Of a stretch of DNA of 8,356 nucleotides, positions 1-7,113 are shown piece after piece (the first letter of the stretch is position 1; every line of letters begins with the position of its first letter). The position numbers were made by a program, and so were the translations under genes. Source of the DNA: Candidatus Dormiibacterota bacterium (GTDB lineage: Bacteria > Chloroflexota > Dormibacteria > Aeolococcales > Bog-877); the NCBI GenBank assembly GCA_003132265.1, contig PKXE01000116.1, positions 4,198 to 12,553 on the forward strand, read 5' to 3'. Under the pieces are notes generated by a model. That model worked only from the letters and a program-made list of their open reading frames with translations. It was not told the DNA's origin and did not search any database.

Positions 1-1797
1 CGTTGCCGCGAGGTTCTGATCATGGCCGGAGAGCAGCCCTGGCGGCTGCCCGACCTGGGCCTGGCTGATGAGGACGCCTTCGTCGACCTGGTCGAGGAGA
101 TCTGCCGCCGGGCGATGCGGCGAGGGCTGCTCCCTCACACCAATGTGGGGCTGCTGTCGCGCTCCAGCCTTGCCCGGCTCCAGCCCTGGAACGTCTCGAT
201 GGGCCTCATGCTCGAGACCGGGACCGACCAGATCCGAGCCCACGCCATGGGCGGGGGCAAGCGCTACCAGGAGCGGCTCGACCACCTGGATGCCGCTGGC
301 GAGCTCGGCATCCCCTTCACCACGGGGATCCTGGTCGGGATCGGGGAGACCGAGCCAGACCGGCGCCACGCCCTGGAGCTGATCAGGGACTGCCACCTGC
401 GGCACCACCACATCCAAGAGGTCATCGTCCAGAACTTCATCCCCAAGCCGGGCACGCCGATGGCCGACCACAAGGCCCCGGATCCGGAGACGGTGCGGGC
501 GGCGGTCCAGCTGGCCCGAGAGATCCTGCCCAGCGATGTGGCGGTCCAGGTCCCGCCCAACCTCAACTTCGCCAATTGGCCGGAGTTGGTGGGGGCCGGG
601 GCCACCGACCTGGGCGGCATCTCCATGGACGGCGACTCGGTCAGCCCCGAGTACGACTGGCCCAGCGAGGGGGAGCTGGCGGCCAAGGCGAGGACGCTTG
701 GCTTCCACCTGCAGGAGCGGCTGCCGGTCTACCAGGAGTCACTGGCGGAGCTCCAACCGGCCGCCGACCGGCTCCGCCAGGAGCTGGTCGGGGACACCGT
801 GACCTACGTCGTCAACCGCAACGTCAACATCAGCAATGTCTGCGTCGGGACCTGCACGTTCTGCGGTTTCCGACGGAGCTCAGTCAAAGCCAAGGGCGCC
901 TACTTTCATGACCACGACACCGTCTTCGCCAAGCTCCAGGACGCGGTCTCGCGCGGCGCCACCGAGGTATGCATGCAGTCCGGGCTCACCCCGGAGCTGA
1001 ACCTCGCCTTCTACGACTCGCTCTTTCGGGAGATCAAAGAACGCTGGCCCACCCTGCACCTGCACGCTCTGTCGCCGGAGGAGATCCGCTACATCGCGGC
1101 GGAGTCCGGGAGATCGGTGGAGGACGTCCTGCGCCAGCTCAAGGATGCTGGCCTGGGCACTTTGCCAGGCACCGCCGCCGAGATTCTGGTCGACGAGGTG
1201 CGCAAAATCCTCTGCCCAGAGAAGCTGACCGGGGCGGAGTGGGTGGAGATCGTCAAGACCGCTCACCGGGTGGGGATCCAGACCACCTCCACCATCATGT
1301 ACGGCCACATCGAGACCCCCTGGCACCGCCTCCAGCACCTGGAGGTGATTCGCAATCTGCAGCGGGAGACCGGGGGAATCAGTGAGTTTGTGCTGCTGCC
1401 CTTCCAGGTCCAGAACAACACCCTCGGCAAATACTTCGGCATCCGCCAACCGCTGACCCTCGAGGATTCCCTGCGCTTCACCGCCTTCTGCCGGCTCTAT
1501 TTCGGCAGTGACATCCCCAACATTCAGACCAGCTGGGTGAAGCTCGGCCCGCAGGGGGTGGCGGAGTCGCTGCGCTGGGGAGCTAATGATTTCGGGGGAA
1601 CTTTGATGGAGGAGTCGATCACCCGGATGAGCGGCGCCGACCACGGCCAGAACCTCGATCCCTCGGAGATCGAGGCCGCCATCCGGAGCGTGGGCCGGAC
1701 TCCGCGGGAGCGCGACACCCTCTATCGGCCGGTCACGGCGCGGCCGCGCGACCAGGAGCTCGTCGTCGCCGCCGCCACCTCCGCGACGGCCGGCTGA
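1..1797 (+). CDS. fbiC: FbiC-type F420 precursor (FO) synthase, fused CofG-CofH, 5'-partial
   Basis: Makes FO (7,8-didemethyl-8-hydroxy-5-deazariboflavin), the chromophore of coenzyme F420, from tyrosine and a ribityl-aminouracil by two radical-SAM reactions. The frame is open from base 1 (RCREVLI before the Met at 22), so the true start and the CofG CxxxCxxC cluster motif lie outside the window. What remains of CofG runs to about residue 235 (numbered from the Met at 22) and includes GILVGIGET, QEVIVQNF and VPPNLNF. CofH follows, with its own cluster motif CVGTCTFC (C274, C278, C281), then LPGTAAEIL, MYGHIETP, NIQTSWVKLG and the C-terminal GGTLMEESITRMSGADHG. The CofG-then-CofH order is that of actinobacterial FbiC; methanogens use two separate proteins. 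The CofH part reads CMQSG where CMQGG is usual, which suggests a divergent clade. The last 65 bases overlap the minus-strand membrane protein gene. Identification is firm; only the N-terminus is missing. Confidence 0.94.
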   Translation, partial: RCREVLIMAGEQPWRLPDLGLADEDAFVDLVEEICRRAMRRGLLPHTNVGLLSRSSLARLQPWNVSMGLMLETGTDQIRAHAMGGGKRYQERLDHLDAAGELGIPFTTGILVGIGETEPDRRHALELIRDCHLRHHHIQEVIVQNFIPKPGTPMADHKAPDPETVRAAVQLAREILPSDVAVQVPPNLNFANWPELVGAGATDLGGISMDGDSVSPEYDWPSEGELAAKARTLGFHLQERLPVYQESLAELQPAADRLRQELVGDTVTYVVNRNVNISNVCVGTCTFCGFRRSSVKAKGAYFHDHDTVFAKLQDAVSRGATEVCMQSGLTPELNLAFYDSLFREIKERWPTLHLHALSPEEIRYIAAESGRSVEDVLRQLKDAGLGTLPGTAAEILVDEVRKILCPEKLTGAEWVEIVKTAHRVGIQTTSTIMYGHIETPWHRLQHLEVIRNLQRETGGISEFVLLPFQVQNNTLGKYFGIRQPLTLEDSLRFTAFCRLYFGSDIPNIQTSWVKLGPQGVAESLRWGANDFGGTLMEESITRMSGADHGQNLDPSEIEAAIRSVGRTPRERDTLYRPVTARPRDQELVVAAATSATAG

Positions 1798-2227
1798 GGC
1801 TCACGCCGAGAGCGATCCCCGGCACCAGGCAGACCGCCTCGACGGCCCTGCTCAGCAGCTCATTGGCCCCTTGGGCGGGAATCAGCAGCAGCGCCAGAAC
1901 CACCGGGAAGACGTACCAGCGCCAGGAGTAGCGGCTGGCGCTGATCCGGGGCCCGTAGAGGCAGCCGAAGCCGCCGGCCAGCCCTACGCAGAGCAGGCCC
2001 AGGACGAGGTAGCCGGTGAGGTACTGCAGGAGGGCTGGCTGGTGCAAGCCCACGGTGAGCCGGATCACCAGGGGGGGAAGGTAATCGGTGGCGTAGAAGG
2101 TCACTAGGGTCCAGACCATGGCATGCAGGCAGAAGGTGGAGACCTGGACGCTGCGGCGTCGCCGGTCCGCTTTGGCCCGGGCTTCCTCCGCGGTGACGGG
2201 GGGTCGGCGCGGCTGGCGACGGCTCAC
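1733..2227 (-). CDS. Small four-helix membrane protein, unrecognised
   Basis: Predicted 164-residue membrane protein from a GTG at 2227; the frame stays open further upstream, but that part looks non-coding (Arg/Pro/Ser-rich). The order is a basic, cytoplasmic-looking N-terminus (ARAKADRRRR), then hydrophobic stretches at about residues 31-52, 67-92, 104-119 and 127-145, then an Arg-rich tail. The helix-1 string FCLHAMVWTLVTFY and the later WRWYVFPVV faintly recall the 2TM-domain family (HxxVYxxVN and WWFxWP), but I would not assign it. The Shine-Dalgarno sequence is weak: a GAGAGG lies 12 bases before GTG. The Arg-rich C-terminal 20 or so residues are antisense to the end of fbiC. It is transcribed divergently from recJ. 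Support comes mainly from the clean hydrophobic pattern in a gap of over 500 bases with no rival coding frame, since other open frames there give low-complexity translations. Function unknown. Confidence 0.55.
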   Translation of the reverse strand: MSRRQPRRPPVTAEEARAKADRRRRSVQVSTFCLHAMVWTLVTFYATDYLPPLVIRLTVGLHQPALLQYLTGYLVLGLLCVGLAGGFGCLYGPRISASRYSWRWYVFPVVLALLLIPAQGANELLSRAVEAVCLVPGIALGVSLSRPSRRWRRRRRAPGRAAAP

Positions 2228-2330
2228 AGCGTCCAGTGTCCTCTCTGGGCCCGGCCCGGGTGGTCGGAATAGAATCGAAGGCCGGTGAGCCCTCCCTCTC
2301 TGCGGTTGGCGCGCAGTTCTGCAGCATGAG

Positions 2331-4028
2331 TTGAAGCGCGCCCTCAGGGAGTGGACGCTGCCGGAACCCCAGGGGGATGGGGCCGAGTCCGCCTTCGCGC
2401 GGGTTACCAGGTCGAGGGGCACCACCCCCGAGCTGGCCCGGGCAGCTTCAGAGGCAGCCGGCGAGGAGTTCGACCCCCTCCGGCTCGCCGACATGGCCCG
2501 GGCGGTCGAGTTGGTCCGGGTCGCCCTGGAACAGGACGAGCTGATCGCTATCTACGGGGACTACGACGCCGATGGGGTCACCGCCTGTGCCCTCCTGGTG
2601 CGGGCCTTCCGGGCGGCGGGGCGCGAGCCCCTCGCCTACATCCCCCAGCGGGAGAGCGAGGGCTACGGCCTCAATTCCGAGGCGCTGGTGGAGCTCCGTC
2701 GCCAGGGCGCCTCGCTGGTGATAACCGTGGACTGCGGCACCACCGCGGTGGAGGTGGTCAAAGAGCGTCCCGAGGGGCTCAAGCTGATCATCACCGACCA
2801 CCACCTTCCCCACGCCGAGGTCGGAACGGGGCGCGTCGAGCTGGCTCCCGCCGACGCCCTGGTCAACCCCCAGCGGCCCGACGACCGCTACCCGTTCAAG
2901 GGGCTGGCGGGGGTGGGTGTCGCCTACAAGCTGGTGCGGGCGCTGGAGGCGGTCGCTTTGGTCCCGGAGGGAACCGCCGCGGCCCAGCTGCCGCTGGTGG
3001 CGCTGGGCACCGTGGCCGACATGATGCCCCTCCAGGATGAGAACCGCTGGCTGGTCCGACAGGGGCTGCGCGCCTGGCCTGACCAGGCTCCCCTGGGCTT
3101 GGCCCTGCTGGCCAAGAGCGCCGGGGTCGACGGCACTCCGACCAGCGGTAACCTGGGCTTCGGCTTGGCGCCGCGGATCAACGCCGCCGGCCGGATGGAC
3201 GACGCCTGGCTGGCGCTGCGCTGCTGCCTCGCCGACGATCCCGGGGAGGCCAAGGAGGTGGCGGCCCGGCTGGAGTCGCTCAATCAGACCCGCCGGTCCT
3301 CTTTGGCGCTGGCGCTGACCTCGGCTCGCGGGACGGTCGAGGAGATGCCGGACGAGCTGCCGGCGATCGTGCTGGGTTCTTCCGAGATCAGCCCGGGGGT
3401 GGTCGGGTTGGTGGCGGGACGGCTGGCCGAGGAGTACGGGCGGCCAGCCTTTGTCTACAGCCGGACGGGGGACCAGTGGCGAGGCTCCGCCCGGGGGGTA
3501 CCGGGCCTGAATGTGGTGGAGGCGCTGCGGCAGTGCGCGGATCACCTCCTCAGCTACGGCGGCCACCTCTCCGCGGGGGGGTTCAGCCTGGCCCCTGAGG
3601 AAGCGGTGGTTGCCGGGTTCGAGGCGACCCTGGCCGAGGCGGTTCGGGAGCAGCTCGGTGCTCGCCAGCCGCTCCGGGCCTTCCGGGTCGACGCCGAGGT
3701 CCACCTCCGGGAGTGCGGTCTTGAGCTGGGTGACGAGCTACTCCTGCTCCAGCCCTACGGCACCGGCAATCCCGCGGTCCTGCTCTGCGCCAGCGGGTGC
3801 ACGGTGGTGCGGACCGAGAGCCTCGGCAAGACCGGCGGCCACCTGAAGGTGATCCTCTCGGACCCCACCGGGAGCGCCGAGGCGATCAGCTTCAACCGCC
3901 CCCACCTGCGAGCGCACCTCCCGGAGGGGCGCAAGGTCGACGCCCTGTTCGAGTTGGAGGTGGACTGCTGGCGGGGACGCCGGAAGCCCCGGCTGCTGCT
4001 GCGCGACCTGCGACCGGCTCGGCTCTGA
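2331..4028 (+). CDS. recJ: Single-stranded-DNA-specific exonuclease RecJ
   Basis: 5'-to-3' exonuclease on single-stranded DNA, used in recombination (RecF pathway), base excision and mismatch repair; cytoplasmic and Mn/Mg-dependent. At 565 residues it has the usual length. The DHH phosphoesterase core shows motif I YGDYDADG (75-82), VDCG (133-136), the name motif TDHH (155-158), NP (179-180) and GTVADMMPL with D230. Next come PRINAAGRM (281-289) and the DHHA1 part with GVVGLVAGRLAEEYGRP, GSARG and GGHLSAGGFSL (410-420). A C-terminal OB-fold region follows, with PYGTGNP (475-481). The start is a TTG, the first start codon after an in-frame TGA at 2286-2288; homology begins almost at once (WTLPEP at 8-13). 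No clear Shine-Dalgarno precedes it, and an ATG at 2326 opens a two-codon frame whose TGA overlaps this TTG. The next gene starts 93 bases downstream. Confidence 0.97.
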   Translation: MKRALREWTLPEPQGDGAESAFARVTRSRGTTPELARAASEAAGEEFDPLRLADMARAVELVRVALEQDELIAIYGDYDADGVTACALLVRAFRAAGREPLAYIPQRESEGYGLNSEALVELRRQGASLVITVDCGTTAVEVVKERPEGLKLIITDHHLPHAEVGTGRVELAPADALVNPQRPDDRYPFKGLAGVGVAYKLVRALEAVALVPEGTAAAQLPLVALGTVADMMPLQDENRWLVRQGLRAWPDQAPLGLALLAKSAGVDGTPTSGNLGFGLAPRINAAGRMDDAWLALRCCLADDPGEAKEVAARLESLNQTRRSSLALALTSARGTVEEMPDELPAIVLGSSEISPGVVGLVAGRLAEEYGRPAFVYSRTGDQWRGSARGVPGLNVVEALRQCADHLLSYGGHLSAGGFSLAPEEAVVAGFEATLAEAVREQLGARQPLRAFRVDAEVHLRECGLELGDELLLLQPYGTGNPAVLLCASGCTVVRTESLGKTGGHLKVILSDPTGSAEAISFNRPHLRAHLPEGRKVDALFELEVDCWRGRRKPRLLLRDLRPARL

Positions 4029-4108
4029 AATCCCCGGGCTTTGCTTCTCCCGCAGTTCTGATTATTGTTGAGTGCCGGGGGCGCCTTGCCCCAGCCAATT
4101 GGGAAAAT

Positions 4109-4113
4109 GGAGG
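4109..4113 (+). promoter_or_regulatory. Ribosome binding site of the dienelactone hydrolase gene
   Basis: GGAGG lies 8 bases before the ATG at 4122. This favours that ATG over the in-frame upstream TTGs at 4065 and 4068 and the ATG at 4107. Homology to the family also begins right after 4122 (MVEFPSNG). Confidence 0.75.
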
Positions 4114-4121
4114 GAAGGCAG

Positions 4122-4808
4122 ATGGCGGGTCGCATGGTCGAGTTCCCCAGTAACGGCAGCGCAGCCAACGGGTACCTCAGCGTGCCGGCGGCGGGCCCCG
4201 GCCCGGGGCTGGTGGTGATCCAGGAGTGGTGGGGGCTTAACGACCAGATCAAGCGCACCGCCGACCGGCTGGCGGAGGCGGGCTTCACCTCCCTGGTGCC
4301 GGACCTCTATCACGGCCGGGTGGTGGGCTTCCACGAGCCGGACGAGGCGGGCAAGGCGATGATGGCCCTGGACGAGGCGAGGGCCGCCAAGGAGCTGCGC
4401 GGGGCCGTCGACTACCTGCTCAGCTCCGGGGAGGCCAAGGGCGAGTACGTGGGCACTCTCGGCTACTGCATGGGGGGGGGACTGGCGGTCACGCTTGCCG
4501 CCACCCACGACAAGGTGCGTGCCACCGTCACCTTCTACGGCACACCAGGCCCGGACACCGACCTCAACCGGATCGAGGGCAGTGTGCTGGGGCACTTCGG
4601 AGACCACGACGACTACGCAACCCCCGAAGCGATCCGCACGCTGTCGGAGGGACTCGACGCTGCCCAGATTGCCCACAATTTCCACGTCTACCCCGGGGCG
4701 GGACATGCCTTCGCCAACGAGGACCGTCCCGAGGTTTACGACCAGGAGGCCGATCAGCTCTCCTGGCAGCGCACCCTGGAGTTCCTGCGCAAAAACTTGC
4801 AGCCGTGA
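4122..4808 (+). CDS. Dienelactone hydrolase family protein (alpha/beta hydrolase)
   Basis: Cytoplasmic alpha/beta hydrolase of the dienelactone hydrolase (carboxymethylenebutenolidase) family. The founding members open the lactone ring of dienelactones in chloroaromatic breakdown; many genomic members have unknown substrates. At 228 residues it has the usual length. The Cys-Asp-His triad is visible: nucleophile C116 in GYCMGGG, D163 in GDHDDYATPE (aligned to GxxD of the family) and H195 in GAGHAF. The family glutamate that gates the cysteine is E35 in VVIQEWWGLN, and PDLYHGR (60-66) is another family string. There is no signal peptide. The start at 4122 is chosen for its ribosome binding site. 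It lies 93 bases after recJ and 41 before the molybdoenzyme gene on the same strand, so co-transcription with the latter is plausible. No aromatic-degradation genes are nearby, so the substrate cannot be inferred. Confidence 0.93.
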   Translation: MAGRMVEFPSNGSAANGYLSVPAAGPGPGLVVIQEWWGLNDQIKRTADRLAEAGFTSLVPDLYHGRVVGFHEPDEAGKAMMALDEARAAKELRGAVDYLLSSGEAKGEYVGTLGYCMGGGLAVTLAATHDKVRATVTFYGTPGPDTDLNRIEGSVLGHFGDHDDYATPEAIRTLSEGLDAAQIAHNFHVYPGAGHAFANEDRPEVYDQEADQLSWQRTLEFLRKNLQP

Positions 4809-4816
4809 CCGCGGCC

Positions 4817-4834
4817 GCTCCGGCGCGCCGGAGC
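4817..4834. repeat. Perfect 18 bp palindrome between hydrolase and molybdoenzyme genes
   Basis: GCTCCGGCGCGCCGGAGC equals its own reverse complement and can fold as a 7 bp GC stem with a CGCG loop. It starts 8 bases after the hydrolase stop codon and ends 15 bases before the next start. There is no T-tract, so it is not a standard intrinsic terminator. It may protect the 3' end of the upstream message, weaken readthrough, or be chance in GC-rich DNA. Confidence 0.4.
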
Positions 4835-4849
4835 CACCCCCTCTGACAC

Positions 4850-6403
4850 GTGGTGAATCCACGGCGGCCTAACGGTGCCCTCCTGGGGGCCTGCGCGGCG
4901 GGCCTGACCGTGGGCGCGACGCTGCTACTGCGGATCACCACCGGGCTGCCCTCCCTCAGCGAGGTGATCGGCAACGGCCTGGCGTTGCTGCTGCCCGGCA
5001 GCGCCTTCGGCACCCTGATCGACACCCTCCAGGAGCGCGGACGTCCGCTCCTCCTCCTCGGCACCTCGGTCTTGATCGTGGTGGTGGGGGCGGTGCTGGG
5101 GCGATGGATGGGAGGCTGGAGCTGGACGGCGGTCGCGCCGTACCCCGCCGCCCCGGCCACCAGGCGAGGGTGGCCGCTGTCGCGCTGGCTCACTCCGGCG
5201 CTCGGACTCTGGGTCCTGACCCTGCCGCTCATCGCGCTGGGCGAGGGATCGCTAACGGTCTGGGCCACCGCCGCCGCTCTGGCGGACTGGCTTCTCCTCA
5301 CCGGCTTGGTCGAGTTGCTCCTGGGGCTGCCCCAGCACGGCGGCAGCTGGCCGGGCGGCGGGGGGCCAGCCCCCGAGGGAGCTCGATCCCGGCGCAGCTT
5401 CTTGGCCGGCGCCGGCGGCCTCGTCGGCGCCATCACCCTGGGCTACTTGGGGGTCAACGTGCTCCGAGCTACGTCACCTCCCGTGCCCCGGCTGAACCTG
5501 GGGACGCTCCCGGGGGGGGCCGGCGACCAGCTGCCGGCGGGGATCACCCGCACCTCCGACTTCTACGTCGTCTCCAAGGACCTCTTCGGACCGCCCGCGG
5601 TCGACGCCACCACCTGGCGGCTCCAGGTGAGCGGGCTCAATCCGTACTCGCTCAGCTACCAGGATCTGCTCGCTGAGCCCCACCAGAGTCAGACTCAGAC
5701 CCTGGAGTGCATCTCCAACCCGGTCGGTGGGACTCTGATCAGCACCGGGGTCTGGCGGGGGGTGCAGCTGAGCCGACTCTTGCAGCGGGCGGGAGTGCCT
5801 TCCGGAACCACCCAGATCCTGTTCGGCTGTACCGATGGCTACACCGAGAGCCTGCCCCTGGCTCAGGCCATGGCTTCGACCACCCTGGTCGCCGACCGGC
5901 TCAACGGTGCGCCGCTCACCGCTCAGCACGGGTTCCCGGCCCGCGTCCTGGTGGTCGACCACTACGGGATGAAGAACCCCAAGTGGCTCTCCAGCATCGC
6001 TCCGTCCGCCCATGACTACTCGGGATATTGGGAGCAGCAGGGATGGAACGCGGGCGCCTACCCTCGGATCTTCTCCAGGTTCGACTTCCCCTCGGGGAAC
6101 AGCTCCCTCAGCGCCGGCCGGCGCTACCTGTTGACCGGGGTCGCCTATGCCGGGAGCAGGGGGATCTCCGAGGTGGAGGTGAGCCTGGACGGGAGCCGTC
6201 ACTGGTCCAGGGCGGAGCTCAAACACCCACTCTCTCCCTACAGCTGGACGCTCTGGAGCTTTCCCTGGAGCCCGCCAGCTGGTTTCTACACCCTTCGGCT
6301 GCGGGCTCGTGACGGTCTCGGCAACGACCAGTCGGCGGGCCAGAATCAGAGCTATCCCACCGGGGCCAGCGGCTACCAGCAACTCACCGTGCTGGTGCGC
6401 TGA
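4850..6403 (+). CDS. Membrane-anchored molybdopterin-dependent oxidoreductase, sulfite oxidase family
   Basis: Predicted 517-residue molybdenum-cofactor enzyme tethered to the membrane with its catalytic domain outside. The substrate is unknown; relatives oxidise sulfite or reduce S- or N-oxides. Residues 1-160 hold membrane segments, best read as four helices (about 9-28, 66-84, 112-130 and 135-158), with a conserved-looking non-cytoplasmic stretch around 34-60. A twin-arginine motif SRRSFLAGAGG (180-190) then precedes a fifth helix (184-204). The molybdopterin domain spans about 232-395, with the probable Mo-ligand cysteine C287 in LECISNPVGG, then GVWRGVQL, HYGMKNPKWL and GYWEQQGWN. An Ig-like Mo-co dimerisation-type domain follows (about 405-517, VEVSLDG and WSFPW). 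An in-frame TGA at 4844 fixes the start at GTG 4850 or the adjacent GTG 4853. No Shine-Dalgarno is seen, so coupling to the hydrolase gene is likely. The gene converges on yggS with a 15-base gap. Confidence 0.9.
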   Translation: MVNPRRPNGALLGACAAGLTVGATLLLRITTGLPSLSEVIGNGLALLLPGSAFGTLIDTLQERGRPLLLLGTSVLIVVVGAVLGRWMGGWSWTAVAPYPAAPATRRGWPLSRWLTPALGLWVLTLPLIALGEGSLTVWATAAALADWLLLTGLVELLLGLPQHGGSWPGGGGPAPEGARSRRSFLAGAGGLVGAITLGYLGVNVLRATSPPVPRLNLGTLPGGAGDQLPAGITRTSDFYVVSKDLFGPPAVDATTWRLQVSGLNPYSLSYQDLLAEPHQSQTQTLECISNPVGGTLISTGVWRGVQLSRLLQRAGVPSGTTQILFGCTDGYTESLPLAQAMASTTLVADRLNGAPLTAQHGFPARVLVVDHYGMKNPKWLSSIAPSAHDYSGYWEQQGWNAGAYPRIFSRFDFPSGNSSLSAGRRYLLTGVAYAGSRGISEVEVSLDGSRHWSRAELKHPLSPYSWTLWSFPWSPPAGFYTLRLRARDGLGNDQSAGQNQSYPTGASGYQQLTVLVR

Positions 6404-6442
6404 GCCGGAGAGCTGAGCTCAGCCGGAAACAGCCGGCCGGCT
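6404..6442. repeat. Palindrome-rich convergent junction
   Basis: Between the molybdoenzyme stop and the yggS stop, and into the yggS tail, lie two perfect 12 bp palindromes: GCTGAGCTCAGC (6412-6423) and AGCCGGCCGGCT (6431-6442). AGCCGG recurs three times (6403, 6421 and 6431). Such structure could slow polymerase from either side, but no T-tracts follow, so calling it a bidirectional terminator would be speculative. Confidence 0.3.
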
Positions 6443-7081
6443 CCCGAACAGAAGACTGCCGATCCGCACCCTGGTGCTGCCCTCGGCGATCGCCTCTCGG
6501 AAGTCGCCGCTCATCCCCATGCTCAGCGTGGGCAGCTCATGGCCGGTGAGATCCCTCAGCCGCTCCAAGAGTTCGCGGCAGCCGGAGAAGGCCTTCCCAG
6601 CCCCTCCCGGCGCGGCGACCGTCATCAGGCCCTCCACCTCGATCCCCTCCAGCTCCACCAGCTGCGAGAACTCCTCCTCCAGCCGGGCCGGCGGGAACCC
6701 CGTCCGGTGGGGCAGGCCGGTGAGCTCGACCTCGCAGAGAACCGGGAGCTTCGCCTGGCCGGTTCGGGCCCGGGAGAGCAGGCGGGCCAGCTCCAGGCTG
6801 TCGACGCTTTCCACCGAGTGGAAGAGTTCGGCAGCGCGCCGGACCTTGTTGCGCTGCAGGTGACCCAGCAGGTGCCAGTTCACGGACGGCGCCCCGGCCG
6901 CCTGGAGAAAGCGGTCCTTGGCGGAGCACTCCTGGAGGTAGTTCTCGCCGAGGGTCGTGAGTCCGAGCGTTGTGGCCAGCTGCGCCAGCTCCGGAGGATG
7001 GCCCTTGGTGACCGGCAGCAGCGAGACGCTGCCCACCGGCCGGCCGGACCGGCGCTCGGCCTGGCGGACCTCGGCTCGCAC
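6419..7081 (-). CDS. yggS: YggS/PLPBP family pyridoxal-5'-phosphate homeostasis protein
   Basis: Cytoplasmic PLP-binding protein with the fold of the alanine racemase N-terminal domain but no known catalytic activity; it buffers PLP and affects amino-acid and vitamin B6 homeostasis. From the GTG at 7081 it has 220 residues. The PLP lysine is K26 in LLPVTKG, followed by GENYLQE (45-51), WHLLGHLQRNK (69-79), and the phosphate-binding end SMGMSGDFREAI (187-198) with TRVRIGSLLFGSR. The usual KxGF motif reads HRTGF. The true start is probably upstream. The open frame continues to a stop at 7142-7144 and encodes LTDPALSDRLEAV, which matches the family's first helix. A CTG at 7117 overlapping the nrdR TGA would give 232 residues and put the PLP lysine at 38, near position 36 of the E. 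coli protein. GTG 7081 is the first standard start, with GGAGG only 2 bases before it. Translational coupling to nrdR is likely either way. Confidence 0.95.
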   Translation of the reverse strand: MRAEVRQAERRSGRPVGSVSLLPVTKGHPPELAQLATTLGLTTLGENYLQECSAKDRFLQAAGAPSVNWHLLGHLQRNKVRRAAELFHSVESVDSLELARLLSRARTGQAKLPVLCEVELTGLPHRTGFPPARLEEEFSQLVELEGIEVEGLMTVAAPGGAGKAFSGCRELLERLRDLTGHELPTLSMGMSGDFREAIAEGSTRVRIGSLLFGSRPAVSG

Positions 7082-7113
7082 CGCCTCCAGCCGGTCAGAA
7101 AGGGCTGGGTCGG

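Noticed and set aside
880..1644. Minus-strand open frame of 254 codons opposite the CofH part of fbiC
   Set aside because: It lies wholly antisense to well-conserved CofH motifs and shows no family signature.
2270..2275. TAGAAT as a -10 element for recJ
   Set aside because: It is one base from consensus, but no acceptable -35 lies 16-18 bases upstream, so it is not supported as a promoter.
2448..3704. Long minus-strand open frame (418 codons) opposite recJ
   Set aside because: It is a codon-bias shadow: the plus strand carries all RecJ motifs, and the antisense translation is low-complexity Gly/Arg/Gln-rich with no domain.
4078..4092. GGGGC/GCCCC hairpin after recJ as an intrinsic terminator
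   Set aside because: The stem is only 5 bp and is followed by CCAATTGG rather than a T-tract.
4811..4829. Adjacent NotI-like (GCGGCCGC) and AscI-like (GGCGCGCC) sites suggesting a cloning linker or vector
   Set aside because: Such 8-mers are common by chance in very GC-rich DNA, and the surrounding sequence is continuous with native genes on both sides.
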